Assembly (NCBI RefSeq): GCF_003931795.1
Contig: NZ_CP034234.1
Span: forward strand, 186,001 to 250,000
Direction of reading: 5' to 3'
Origin: Erysipelothrix piscisicarius
Lineage (GTDB): Bacteria; Bacillota_I; Bacilli_A; Erysipelotrichales; Erysipelotrichaceae
DNA: 64,000 nucleotides
Part shown: in pieces, positions 34,784 to 43,402 of the stretch
Layout of the letters: each line of letters opens with the position of its first letter
Position numbering within the stretch: the stretch's first letter is position 1
Program-made: the position numbers and the translations under genes
The notes under the pieces: model-generated
The model's input: the letters and a program-made list of their open reading frames with translations, nothing else
Database searches by the model: none
What the model was told of the DNA's origin: nothing

Positions 34784-36579
34784 TCTGAAAATTGACTGTT
34801 GTAAAGTGTTGCATAGAATCCATTTTGAGCAAGTAACTCATCATGACTTCCCTTTTCAACAATATCCCCTTTATCCATCACAAGGATTAAATCAGCGTTT
34901 CGAATTGTTGATAGACGGTGCGCAATAATAAAACTTGTGCGTCCTTCCATTAAAACATCCAATGCTTTTTGAATCAGAACCTCTGTACGTGTATCTACGG
35001 AACTGGTAGCCTCATCAAGGATGAGGATTTTTGGATCCGCAAGAATCGCACGTGCAATCGTTAAGAGTTGTTTTTGTCCTTGAGAGATATTGGTCGTTTC
35101 TTCATTAAGAACAGTTTGATAGCCTTCTGGTAGTGTACGCACAAAGTAATCAACCTGAGCCTTCATAGCTGCCTCGTGGACTTCTTCATCCGTTGCATCC
35201 AATTTACCATAGCGAATATTTTCATTTATGGTATCGCTATACAACCAAGTATCTTGAAGAACCATCCCAATTAAATTATGAAGATCCTCACGTTTAAGAT
35301 CACGAATATCATGATCATCAACCTTAATCGATCCGGAAGTTACGTCATAGAATCTCATCAAAAGTTTAACAATCGTTGTCTTTCCAGCGCCCGTTGGACC
35401 TACAATCGCAATCTTTTGACCTGGCTTAACGTCGGCACTGAAATTATTAATAATCGTTACATCTGGATCATATCCAAAATTAACATTTTCAAAGAAAACA
35501 TGACCTTCTACCTTACTTACATCAATAACGGTATCTGCATCTTCAACTTCTTCAGGTTCTTCTAAATAGTTAAAGACACGTTCCGCAGCAGCAAGAGATT
35601 GTTGGAACGTAGAAGATAAGTTACCCAATTGCGCAATCGGGTTCATAAAACTTCTCATATATTGAATGAAAGACTGAATATCCCCTACACTAATAATTCC
35701 GACGGAAGCAAAATAACCACCAAGAATACTTACCACAACATAACCGAAGTTCCCAACAAAGTTCATAATTGGGTGAATCATCCCGGAAAAGAAACTACTC
35801 TTCCAAGCGGCATCGTAAAGATTATTATTGTGATCATCAAATTCTGCAATTGACCGTGCTTCACCATTGTATGCTTTCACAACAACATGGCTTCCATACA
35901 TTTCTTCAATATGACCATTAAGGGATCCTAGATATTTTTGTTGATTTCTAAAGAACACTTGTGATTTCGACATAATGAAGAAGATAAGTCCAAAGGAGAG
36001 TGGTAAGACCAATAATGCCGCTAAGGTCATTTGCCAGTTAATCGAGAACATCATGTAGAGAATCCCTACAATCGTCGTGATAGATGTAATAACTTGAGTA
36101 ATACTGCTTGTTAAGTTCTGATCGATGACATCGATGTCATTGGTAACAAGGGAGAGCACTTCCCCTGTTGTCGTTCCATCAAAATATTTTAACGGTAGTT
36201 TCTCGATTTTTTCATGCATACGTTTACGAAGGTTGTATGTTAAGTCACGTGATACACGTGCCATAATCCACCCTTGAATATAACTAAAGAGTAAACTTGC
36301 AAGATAGATACCAAGTAGCCATAACACGATTCCTTTGATTTTATCAAAATCAACCGAGCCAACTCCCTGTACTTTCGCCATTAATCCCTCAAATAAAACG
36401 GTCGTTGCTTGACCCATTACTTTTGGACCCACAATCGCGAAGATTGTGGATAACAACGCAAAGATAATCACAACAATCATTTTTACACTGTATGGTTTAA
36501 TGAGTGCAATCATTTTTTTAAGAACTGCTTTAGAATTTTCTGGTTTCGAAGGTTTTACTGAAGCTTTATTTTGATTCAT
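34774..36579 (-). CDS. Heterodimeric ABC exporter, canonical subunit
   Basis: 601-residue half transporter with six membrane segments (about residues 30-330) and an ATPase. Walker A is GPTGAGKTT, signature NISQGQKQ, Walker B ILILDEATSSVD and H-loop IAHRLST. The start lies 14 bases inside the end of the upstream ABC gene. Together they form a second heterodimeric multidrug-type exporter in this window (the other is at 17.6-21 kb). The conserved Glu makes this the active-site donor. Substrate unknown. Confidence 0.92.
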   Translation of the reverse strand: MNQNKASVKPSKPENSKAVLKKMIALIKPYSVKMIVVIIFALLSTIFAIVGPKVMGQATTVLFEGLMAKVQGVGSVDFDKIKGIVLWLLGIYLASLLFSYIQGWIMARVSRDLTYNLRKRMHEKIEKLPLKYFDGTTTGEVLSLVTNDIDVIDQNLTSSITQVITSITTIVGILYMMFSINWQMTLAALLVLPLSFGLIFFIMSKSQVFFRNQQKYLGSLNGHIEEMYGSHVVVKAYNGEARSIAEFDDHNNNLYDAAWKSSFFSGMIHPIMNFVGNFGYVVVSILGGYFASVGIISVGDIQSFIQYMRSFMNPIAQLGNLSSTFQQSLAAAERVFNYLEEPEEVEDADTVIDVSKVEGHVFFENVNFGYDPDVTIINNFSADVKPGQKIAIVGPTGAGKTTIVKLLMRFYDVTSGSIKVDDHDIRDLKREDLHNLIGMVLQDTWLYSDTINENIRYGKLDATDEEVHEAAMKAQVDYFVRTLPEGYQTVLNEETTNISQGQKQLLTIARAILADPKILILDEATSSVDTRTEVLIQKALDVLMEGRTSFIIAHRLSTIRNADLILVMDKGDIVEKGSHDELLAQNGFYATLYNSQFSEED

Positions 36580-38731
36580 AGTTTAATTCCTCCTCCGATA
36601 GTTGTGATGATGCGATTTCATAGTAAGTTGAACAGGTTTTCAATAACTCGTTATGAGTTCCCTTACCAACAATTCGTCCCTCATCTAAAACGATTATTTG
36701 GTCTGCATCCATAATTGTGTTGACACGTTGGGCAACAATAAGCAGGGTCGCATGATTTAAGTTTTCATGAATTGATTTACGTAGAAGTTGATCTGTTTTA
36801 AAGTCTAAAGCTGAGAAGCTGTCATCAAAAATAAAGATTGATGCATCTTTTACAAGTGCTCTCGCAATACTTAGACGTTGTTTTTGACCACCTGATACGT
36901 TTGTACCACCTTGGGCAATTTCATAATCAAGTCCATCTTTTTTATCAAGGATGAAATTTGCTTGCGCAATTTCAAGTGCCTTCGTTACTTCTTCATCTGT
37001 TGCATCTTCTTTACCGTAGACAAGATTTGATTTTGCGGTCCCTGTAAGAAGCACACCTTTTTGAGGTACATATCCGATTTCTTCACGTAAATCATGGGTT
37101 GATACATCTTTAACATCGACTCCATTTACCTTAACGGTACCCGAAGTGACATCATAGAATCGTGGTACTAGGTTAATTAAGGTAGATTTACCGGATCCGG
37201 TTGAACCGATAAATGCAGTTGTCTCTCCTGGTTTTGCCACGAAGTTTATATCATGAAGTACATATTCATCCGCATCACCATATTTAAAGTCTACATTCTC
37301 AAATTCAACGAGTCCACGTTCTGAAGCGTTAAATGTTTTTGCTTCAATTGGCTCATGAATTGTATTTTCTGTATTAAGCAATTCATTAATACGATTCAAT
37401 GATACAACAGCACGTGGTACAAAAATAAACATCATTGCGATCATTAAAAATGACATAATAATTTGCATTGAATATTGCATGAACGCCATCATATCCCCAA
37501 TTTGAAGGATTCCTTCAGAGATTTGATGTGAACCAAACCAAATGATGGCAAGCATTGTCGCATTCATAAGGAAGTTCATCAGCGGCATCATCAATGACAT
37601 CACACGGTTGATGAAGCGCGCAAGATCAGCACGTTCCGAGTTTGCTTTATCAAAGCGTTTATTTTCAAAATCTTTGTTTCCAAATGCACGAATAACCATA
37701 ACACCACTTAGATTTTCTCTAAAAACTAAGTTCAATCGATCTACAAATTTTTGCATAACCTTAAACTTAGGTACCGCCACAAAGTAAATAACAACTAAAA
37801 ATGCGAGGAGGGCAGCACATGTTACGACGATAATCCATGTCATCGATGTATCTCGTTGAGAAATCATAATAATTCCACCAATTGCCATAATTGGCGCATA
37901 GAAGAACATCCGAATTCCCATTGTTATCATCTGTTGAACTTGTGTTACATCATTGACAGTTCGAACGACCATCGATGATGATGAAAACTTATCAAACTCT
38001 TCCAAAGAAAAGCTTTGAACTTTCTCAAAAATTTCTGTACGGAGATTTTTAGAAAAACCAGATCCGATTTTAGCAGATACGAATGCTACCGCAATGGTTG
38101 CATTCATACCGATAATCGTAATTCCGATCATTCCGCCACCTTTTTTTAAGATATATTGATTTTGCATTGTTGGAATGTCTTTTCCGAGTTCTTCATAGAA
38201 CATTTTCGCGAAAACGACACCCGTTTGTTCTTTCAAACTGTCTTCCATCCCGGCAGCCTTTTCATATGCTAATGCTTTGGTTGCAGGATCCATGTATTGA
38301 AACATTGGTGTTAAAGCATACATTTGTTTGATGTCAAAATCATCTGTGATTTGACCACTCAATGCAGGCATTTCTGAGCCTGAACCTTCGCCAAGATTCA
38401 TTAAGGTCCAAACACTCTCACCTACAAGAATATCTGTTGCTTCGCGATCAATATTTTGTTTAATAACATATCGATCACCACTCATCTCATATGATGATGA
38501 GAATGCTTTACCTTGTTCTTGTGGCAATATCGCTACAATTAAGTCATGACCATCTTTGCTTATTTCATCGGGACTTGCATGTTCAACACCATTTTGTTGA
38601 ATACCAACATTAACGATATGAGACATGTAATTTGGTAACTTCAAATCCGCGAAAGCTTGGACAAACAAGAACGCAATTGAAATGAGTATTGCACCTAAGA
38701 ATGGTTTTAAATTTTTTAGGACTCGTTTCAT
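36566..38731 (-). CDS. Heterodimeric ABC exporter, degenerate-site subunit with inserted outer domain
   Basis: 721 residues, longer than the usual 580. An extra part of about 130 residues sits between membrane segments 1 and 2 (roughly residues 40-190, from VNIGIQQNGVEHASPDEISK-like sequence to ILKKGGGMIG), probably outside the cell. ATPase motifs are GSTGSGKST, NVSGGQKQR and IFIFDDSFSALD, where Asp replaces the catalytic Glu. Start at ATG 38731 behind AGAGGTT. Transcribed with the canonical partner downstream. Confidence 0.9.
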   Translation of the reverse strand: MKRVLKNLKPFLGAILISIAFLFVQAFADLKLPNYMSHIVNVGIQQNGVEHASPDEISKDGHDLIVAILPQEQGKAFSSSYEMSGDRYVIKQNIDREATDILVGESVWTLMNLGEGSGSEMPALSGQITDDFDIKQMYALTPMFQYMDPATKALAYEKAAGMEDSLKEQTGVVFAKMFYEELGKDIPTMQNQYILKKGGGMIGITIIGMNATIAVAFVSAKIGSGFSKNLRTEIFEKVQSFSLEEFDKFSSSSMVVRTVNDVTQVQQMITMGIRMFFYAPIMAIGGIIMISQRDTSMTWIIVVTCAALLAFLVVIYFVAVPKFKVMQKFVDRLNLVFRENLSGVMVIRAFGNKDFENKRFDKANSERADLARFINRVMSLMMPLMNFLMNATMLAIIWFGSHQISEGILQIGDMMAFMQYSMQIIMSFLMIAMMFIFVPRAVVSLNRINELLNTENTIHEPIEAKTFNASERGLVEFENVDFKYGDADEYVLHDINFVAKPGETTAFIGSTGSGKSTLINLVPRFYDVTSGTVKVNGVDVKDVSTHDLREEIGYVPQKGVLLTGTAKSNLVYGKEDATDEEVTKALEIAQANFILDKKDGLDYEIAQGGTNVSGGQKQRLSIARALVKDASIFIFDDSFSALDFKTDQLLRKSIHENLNHATLLIVAQRVNTIMDADQIIVLDEGRIVGKGTHNELLKTCSTYYEIASSQLSEEELNYESK

Positions 38732-38961
38732 ATACTAACCTCTTTCTTATCTATGCATATCTTAGCACATCAAAGTTTAGGTTATTTTATTAAACCCTCA
38801 CATTAAAGATGTTTCAAAAATATTACATATTGTAGTTCACTATCGATATAATGAACAATGTTCATTTATTAGTATATTCCTATTTTTTTTATTGTGCAAT
38901 ACATTTACTTAAAAAAATGTATAAATATTTATACAAATCCGACTTTCATAAATTGATAAAA

Positions 38962-38988
38962 AAAATAGACGGCTTTACCGTCTATTTT
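38962..38988 (-). terminator. Terminator of spa
   Basis: AAAATAGACGG-TAAAG-CCGTCTATTTT followed by TTTTATC on the minus strand; overlaps the stop codon. Confidence 0.85.
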
Positions 38989-40769
38989 AAACTTCCATCA
39001 CTTTTAAATGTATACTTTTTCCCATTAATGGTCTTTGAACCTGTAACCATCATTCCTGAGTTATCAAGGTAGTACCACTTATTTGAGACTTTCTTCCAGC
39101 CTGTTGCCATAGCACCGGATTTCTCAAGGTAGTACCATTTGTTTGAGACTTTCTTCCAACCTGTTGCCATTGCGCCGGATTTCTCAAGGTAGTACCACTT
39201 GTTTGAGACTTTCTTCCAACCTGTTACCATTGCACCGGATTTCTCAAGGTAGTACCATTTGTTTGAAACTTTCTTCCAACCCGTTACCATTGCACCAGAT
39301 TCATCAAGATAGTACCATTTATTCGAGACTTTCTTCCAACCTTTCGCAACCGCTCCGGATTTCTCAACATAGTACCACTTATCGTTTTTCTTATTCCAGC
39401 CTTCTTTTAGCGTTTGATTTTTTTCTGGTTTTGCTTCATCCACCGGTTTTTTCTGATCTATTGGTTTCTTCTGATCACCCGGTTTTTCTACTTTAATAGG
39501 TCTTTCAGGTTCAACCTTGCCATCTCCCTCCCCTTTTTGGAAAGATTTAGCGATTGAATCAAGTTCTAACTGAATGCCTTTAATTTCCACCATCGTTCGA
39601 GCATTTTGAATCATATTTAAAAAGACGTCTCGATTCACAAGTTTTACTTCTTTATTCTTTACTTTTTCTCCTTGTACGAATTGAGAATCAAAGATATTAG
39701 ATTCTAAGTAATCGCGAAGTTTTTCTTTTTCTGCCTCAACTACGGTTTGATACGTTCTATAAAATCTCTGAAACACATCTAGTTTTCGAATATCACCTGC
39801 CCTTTGAATATACAACTCAAGAAGTTCGTGGAATTTTTTATATTTTTCTTTCGAATCTTGAGTTGTTTTTAGAGATTCAACTAATTCATTAGCTTGTTCA
39901 AAATCTGGATAAACATCGCGTAGCATTTGAATTTGTCGATTTTTTCTCAATGTAGAGAGTTCTAAGTGTAATGGATGTAGTTCTTTTTCCATAAGATTTT
40001 CAAGGCGTTTGTAATCAATAAACTCGCTCACACCTTGTGCTAGCACGCGGCTCACTTCCACAATTTTATCTTGAATGTTTGAAGCTTGGTATTCTAAGAA
40101 TGACTCGTGGGTCTCTGGAAGGAGACTCACTTCAAAATAAAGGTCATGAATCGTTCTCAATCGACTTCTTAACGGGACGATGAGCGCTTCAAGTGGTGCT
40201 CTTCCTTCAACCTTATTCTCGTACTTAACAAGTGTACGGTGTGATGTTTTATGGTTCACGAGCAAATCAATATAAGCTTCATCCAATTCCGGAAATGTTA
40301 ATTTCCCATAATCTTCAAGATACTTTGCCTCTTGCGTAAACCTATGGTAGCTCAACCCTGTAGCAATACGCTGAATTTCTTGTTTGAGTGCTAAATGGGT
40401 TCCGTACAATCCATTTTCTTCAGATTCAATCTCTTCAATCAATGAATTAATGTCATTGTTGATTGACTCAACACCACGATGATATTGTGCCTCATTGATT
40501 AAAAAGGGCTTTATTTTTTGAATCACTAATTTTTTAGTTTGTTCTTTATATGATTCGATCATTTCTTGAAACATATCATCATGAATTCCAGGTATGATTG
40601 GAAATCCATCAATTCCAGGTATGCTTGGCAATGTTCCGATTTGAGTTCCTGCTATAGGCTCAACTAAAAAATTGGGCGCATCTGCAAACGCTGTTTGTAA
40701 TGGCATTGCTGTTAAAAGTAAGCATGACATAAGGCTTACTTTCGGAAATAGGTGTTTTTTCTTTTTCAT
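38982..40769 (-). CDS. spa: Spa-family surface protective antigen with GW (choline-binding-type) repeats
   Basis: 595-residue secreted surface protein. Signal peptide is residues 1-29 (KKHLFPKVSLMSCLLLTAMP, cut after AFA). Residues 30-410 form a mostly helical body rich in Glu/Lys. A Pro/Lys linker with repeated VEKP/DQKKP units lies at about 420-455. Seven units of 20 residues (457-595) follow, six with GWKKVSNKWYYL, the last shorter. These hold Spa proteins on the cell surface by a non-covalent mechanism. The signal peptide, linker and repeats match SpaA as I recall it, but the N-terminal body differs widely, so SpaB- or SpaC-type is likelier. Spa antigens are protective and virulence-linked in Erysipelothrix. 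Start at ATG 40769 behind GAGGGGG. Confidence 0.88.
   Translation of the reverse strand: MKKKKHLFPKVSLMSCLLLTAMPLQTAFADAPNFLVEPIAGTQIGTLPSIPGIDGFPIIPGIHDDMFQEMIESYKEQTKKLVIQKIKPFLINEAQYHRGVESINNDINSLIEEIESEENGLYGTHLALKQEIQRIATGLSYHRFTQEAKYLEDYGKLTFPELDEAYIDLLVNHKTSHRTLVKYENKVEGRAPLEALIVPLRSRLRTIHDLYFEVSLLPETHESFLEYQASNIQDKIVEVSRVLAQGVSEFIDYKRLENLMEKELHPLHLELSTLRKNRQIQMLRDVYPDFEQANELVESLKTTQDSKEKYKKFHELLELYIQRAGDIRKLDVFQRFYRTYQTVVEAEKEKLRDYLESNIFDSQFVQGEKVKNKEVKLVNRDVFLNMIQNARTMVEIKGIQLELDSIAKSFQKGEGDGKVEPERPIKVEKPGDQKKPIDQKKPVDEAKPEKNQTLKEGWNKKNDKWYYVEKSGAVAKGWKKVSNKWYYLDESGAMVTGWKKVSNKWYYLEKSGAMVTGWKKVSNKWYYLEKSGAMATGWKKVSNKWYYLEKSGAMATGWKKVSNKWYYLDNSGMMVTGSKTINGKKYTFKSDGSLK
38985..39401 (-). 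repeat. Seven 60-base tandem repeats coding the GW units of Spa
   Basis: The units are about 60 bases each and the middle four are almost identical. The number of repeats can change by slippage or recombination, as known for spa genes. One unit fewer than the eight I recall for SpaA. Confidence 0.85.
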
Positions 40770-40888
40770 AATTTATCCCCCTCTTGTATTTCCACTTCTA
40801 GAATAATATATGATGGCATAATTTGTAAATACATTCTGAAATATACTCTTTTCAGTAGTAAATTTAGTACTATAAACAATACTTTTTG

Positions 40889-40917
40889 AAAGAAAAACCA
40901 CCTTTTCGGATGGTTTT
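40889..40917. repeat. Left copy of duplicated terminator (IS30 target duplication)
   Basis: Hairpin ACCACC-TTTTC-GGATGGT with flanking A and T runs. Nearly identical to 43372-43399 at the other end of the IS30 element (one extra A, one T-for-C change). Reads as the target site duplication. Confidence 0.7.
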
Positions 40918-40933
40918 CCTAAATTCAAATCTC

Positions 40934-40964
40934 AACCGCACCACCCAAGGTGCGGTTGTTTTTG
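40934..40964 (+). terminator. Terminator at the left end of the IS30 element
   Basis: CAACCGCACC-ACCCAA-GGTGCGGTTG followed by TTTTTG. The inverted repeat end forms one arm. It would stop outside transcription from entering the transposase gene. Confidence 0.7.
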
Positions 40965-41017
40965 TATAATAAAAGGAGCCCACCCGACTATGAACTGAAC
41001 CCCAAATTTTGGACAAG

Positions 41018-41890
41018 CTAATTATCTTTTAAATTTAAGGATTGATTCCTGTATTGAACAGGGGTCAGTCCTTTTAGTTTGCTCTTAATTCTCTTGTTAT
41101 TATAATAGTCGATATATTCATCAATTGCATCAACTAATTCTTCTACCTTTTTATACTTATGTTCTTGGTCATAATACATTTCTGATTTTAGTAGCCCAAA
41201 AAAGCCCTCCATGAGTCCGTTATCAATACTATTTCCCTTTCTTGACATACTTCTAATCATCGAATGTGCTTCTAATTCTTTCACATAAAATTGATGTTGG
41301 TATTGCCATCCTCTATCCGAATGAATAATTGTTCCTTGCGTATCGTTACAAGAAAATGCCTTGTGAAGCACGTCTCTAGTTTGATCCAAATTAGGACTTG
41401 TAGATATGTTGTAAGATACAATGTATCTACCATATGCATCAAGTATTGGTGAAAGATAGATTTTCTTCCCTTGCACATTAAACTCAGTGATATCCGTAAA
41501 CCATTTTTGATTGGGTTTATCAGCTTCAAAATCTCTTTGAACTCGATTCTCAACAATGGTTCCCACTGTCCCTTTATATGAAGAATACTTACGTTTCTTT
41601 CTTATGATTGAATGTAATCCCATTTTATTCATAAGTCTCAAGACTTTCTTGTGATTTACACGAATTCCTCGATTATTTAGTTCTAAAGTAATTCTACGAT
41701 AACCATATCGTCCTTTGTGATCATAATAGATTTCTATAATCTCTTGCATGAGTTCGTCGTTTTTGGTATCAAAATCAATTTTTGAAACGTAGAAGTAGTA
41801 AGTAGATCGAGCGAGTCCGGATATTTTAAAAGAATCTCTAAGGATATTTTGTCGTAGTAAGGAAACTACTCTGGTTTTCTTCTTTCGCGC
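41018..41890 (-). CDS. IS3-family transposase OrfB (DDE integrase), via -1 frameshift
   Basis: Catalytic half of the IS3 transposase. The orfB frame runs without a stop from near the end of orfA (RKKKTRVVSLLRQNILRDSF) to 41018. DDE residues are seen in WFTDITEF, HSDRGWQYQ and GLMEGFFGLLKSE. It is probably made as an OrfAB fusion by -1 slippage at the A-AAA site near 41878, where orfA reads AGA AAA CCA. The ATG at 41749 would give a shortened protein only. Confidence 0.85.
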   Translation of the reverse strand, partial: ARKKKTRVVSLLRQNILRDSFKISGLARSTYYFYVSKIDFDTKNDELMQEIIEIYYDHKGRYGYRRITLELNNRGIRVNHKKVLRLMNKMGLHSIIRKKRKYSSYKGTVGTIVENRVQRDFEADKPNQKWFTDITEFNVQGKKIYLSPILDAYGRYIVSYNISTSPNLDQTRDVLHKAFSCNDTQGTIIHSDRGWQYQHQFYVKELEAHSMIRSMSRKGNSIDNGLMEGFFGLLKSEMYYDQEHKYKKVEELVDAIDEYIDYYNNKRIKSKLKGLTPVQYRNQSLNLKDN

Positions 41891-42366
41891 TCCACCCTTT
41901 GTTTCACTACGGCATTCAATTTTTTTAAATATTCATTCTCCGCTTCCAAATACTTGTTTTTTTTCTTCAATGCCTTTAGTTCATCATTAACTGTTAACAG
42001 TTTAGTTGGTTTTGTCATAGATGGTTTACCTCGTTTCCGTTCTATGACATTATAGCCGTTTTCTTTATAATTTTTAATCCAATTGTAAATCAATCCATCA
42101 GAACTTAATCCAAGTTCGATGGCGATAGCTATTGTACTTTCTCCATCCATTAATATCCGATTTATTACTTCTGACTTAAATTCATGAGAATAAAAGTGAT
42201 TTTTGTTTCGTCTTAGAACATTGGGTCCATGTTGATCGATAAGTCTTACCAAATATTTAATACTTGATTTATTAATACCATACTCATTTACTAATGAACA
42301 TACTGATTGTCCTAACTTTCGTTTTTCATATATTTCAATTTTTTGTTTTCGTGTTAGCTTAGCCAT
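41866..42366 (-). CDS. IS3-family transposase OrfA
   Basis: 166-residue DNA-binding half. Start chosen at ATG 42366 behind GAGGAGGTG. Two helix-turn-helix parts are visible (KIEIYEKRKLGQSVCSLVNE and ESTIAIAIELGLSSDGLIYN). A C-terminal coiled coil (DELKALKKKNKYLEAENEYL) is typical of IS150-group OrfA. It ends at TAG 41866, just after the slip site. Confidence 0.87.
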   Translation of the reverse strand: MAKLTRKQKIEIYEKRKLGQSVCSLVNEYGINKSSIKYLVRLIDQHGPNVLRRNKNHFYSHEFKSEVINRILMDGESTIAIAIELGLSSDGLIYNWIKNYKENGYNVIERKRGKPSMTKPTKLLTVNDELKALKKKNKYLEAENEYLKKLNAVVKQRVERERRKPE

Positions 42367-42430
42367 AAAAAACCGCACCTCCTCATCTTTGTCCAAGATT
42401 CGGGTGCGGTTCACTAAAAGGAGCTCCCAT

Positions 42431-43369
42431 ATGAAGTATAAACAATTAGATAAAAAAATGAAAGACCAAATTGATATTCTATTAAGCATCGGCTACTCTA
42501 TGCGCAAGGCAGCACGTAAACTCAATATATCTCATTCTACGATTTCTAGATATAAAAATAATGTCTATAAGAAACGAACGATTGATATTCGAGAAAAATA
42601 TTCCCACTTAATCGAATATCTGCATTCTCACTATGATCCTAAAGTTCATTGGGTAGAAGTATGCTTGAGTAACTATAAACGATATCATCCATATAAACCG
42701 TGTGTTTCATCGCAGCAAGTCTATAACTGGATTAATCAAGGTAAACTTGATATAAAACCAAATAGAATGTGCTATAAACGTCGAAAACGTAAAAAGAGAA
42801 TTAGTGGAATGATGAATCACTTGAGATGGAACTTGGAAGAGAAAACGGTACTTCCAATTAGCCTTAGACCTAAATACATTGAGGAACGTAACGAGATTGG
42901 CCATCTCGAAATCGACTCTATAATCGGTAAGAAACATGAATCTGCAGCGATTATATCCATTGTAGACCGCTGCTCAAGAATGACCTGGCTTATTAAAGCA
43001 GAATATCGATATGACTATTACACATCAAACTTAATTCGAAAATTTATTGAAGAGAATAATATAACCACGAAATCGATAACAGTAGATAATGGACTTGAAT
43101 TTAAAACATTAGGAATTACAGCCAAGCGGTTGGGTGTGAAACTATATAAGTGTGATCCATACTGTTCTTTTCAACGTGGAACCAATGAACGAGCGAATGC
43201 AATCGTTAGAAGGTTTATACCAAAAGGAAAATCAATGTATGATATAGCGCAACAATATCTTGATGATATTTGCTTCAAAATTAACTCAATGCCGCGAAAA
43301 ATATTTGACTTCAAAACGGCCTATGAGATAGACTTTAATAAAAGTGAAAGTGGTGCGGTTGAGATTTGA
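42431..43369 (+). CDS. IS30-family transposase
   Basis: 312-residue DDE transposase. Start chosen at ATG 42431, behind AAAAGGAGCTCCC; the frame track further upstream lies within the nested IS3. The N-terminal HTH is GYSMRKAARKLNISHSTISR. Catalytic residues are in GHLEIDSIIG (D), ITVDNGLEF (D) and GTNERANAIVRRF (E). The stop coincides with the right inverted repeat. Its natural leader is cut by the nested IS3, so expression now depends on sequence inside that element. Confidence 0.9.
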   Translation: MKYKQLDKKMKDQIDILLSIGYSMRKAARKLNISHSTISRYKNNVYKKRTIDIREKYSHLIEYLHSHYDPKVHWVEVCLSNYKRYHPYKPCVSSQQVYNWINQGKLDIKPNRMCYKRRKRKKRISGMMNHLRWNLEEKTVLPISLRPKYIEERNEIGHLEIDSIIGKKHESAAIISIVDRCSRMTWLIKAEYRYDYYTSNLIRKFIEENNITTKSITVDNGLEFKTLGITAKRLGVKLYKCDPYCSFQRGTNERANAIVRRFIPKGKSMYDIAQQYLDDICFKINSMPRKIFDFKTAYEIDFNKSESGAVEI

Positions 43370-43371
43370 TA

Positions 43372-43400
43372 AAAGAAAACCACCCTTTCGGATGGTTTTT
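43372..43400 (-). terminator. Terminator of nadE; right copy of duplicated target
   Basis: AACCATCC-GAAAG-GGTGGTT with T-run on the minus strand, three bases from the nadE end. Matches the left copy at 40889-40917, so the IS30 element entered at this terminator. Confidence 0.8.
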
Positions 43401-43402
43401 AA

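Larger units (their letters stand above)
40991..42413 (-). mobile_element. IS3-family element (IS150-like) inserted in the IS30 element
   Basis: 1423 bases. Terminal inverted repeats start TGAACTGAACCCC at the left and, read inward, TGAACCGCACCCG at the right, both leading to TTGGACA. It is flanked by a CTA target duplication (40988-40990 and 42414-42416). It carries orfA and orfB with a -1 frameshift site, in the opposite direction to the host IS30 transposase. It sits in the IS30 leader, between the left end and the transposase ATG, so it may silence the host element. Confidence 0.9.
40925..43369 (+). mobile_element. IS30-family element carrying a nested IS3-family element
   Basis: Ends in perfect 20-base inverted repeats TCAAATCTCAACCGCACCAC (40925-40944) and its complement (43350-43369). 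Without the nested IS3 (40991-42413 plus one CTA) it would be about 1020 bases. It encodes one IS30-type DDE transposase whose TGA stop is the last codon of the element. It is flanked by copies of about 28 bases of a rho-independent terminator. Long duplications and terminator targets are known for the IS1630-like group of the IS30 family (recalled from mycoplasma work). Confidence 0.85.

Noticed and set aside
39060-39400. Regular 60-base repeats that could look like a CRISPR array
   Set aside because: No unique spacers. The repeats are in frame and code for the GW units of Spa.
39143-39496. Plus-strand frame opposite the Spa repeats
   Set aside because: Repeat-derived shadow frame; composition follows the 60-base period of the real gene.
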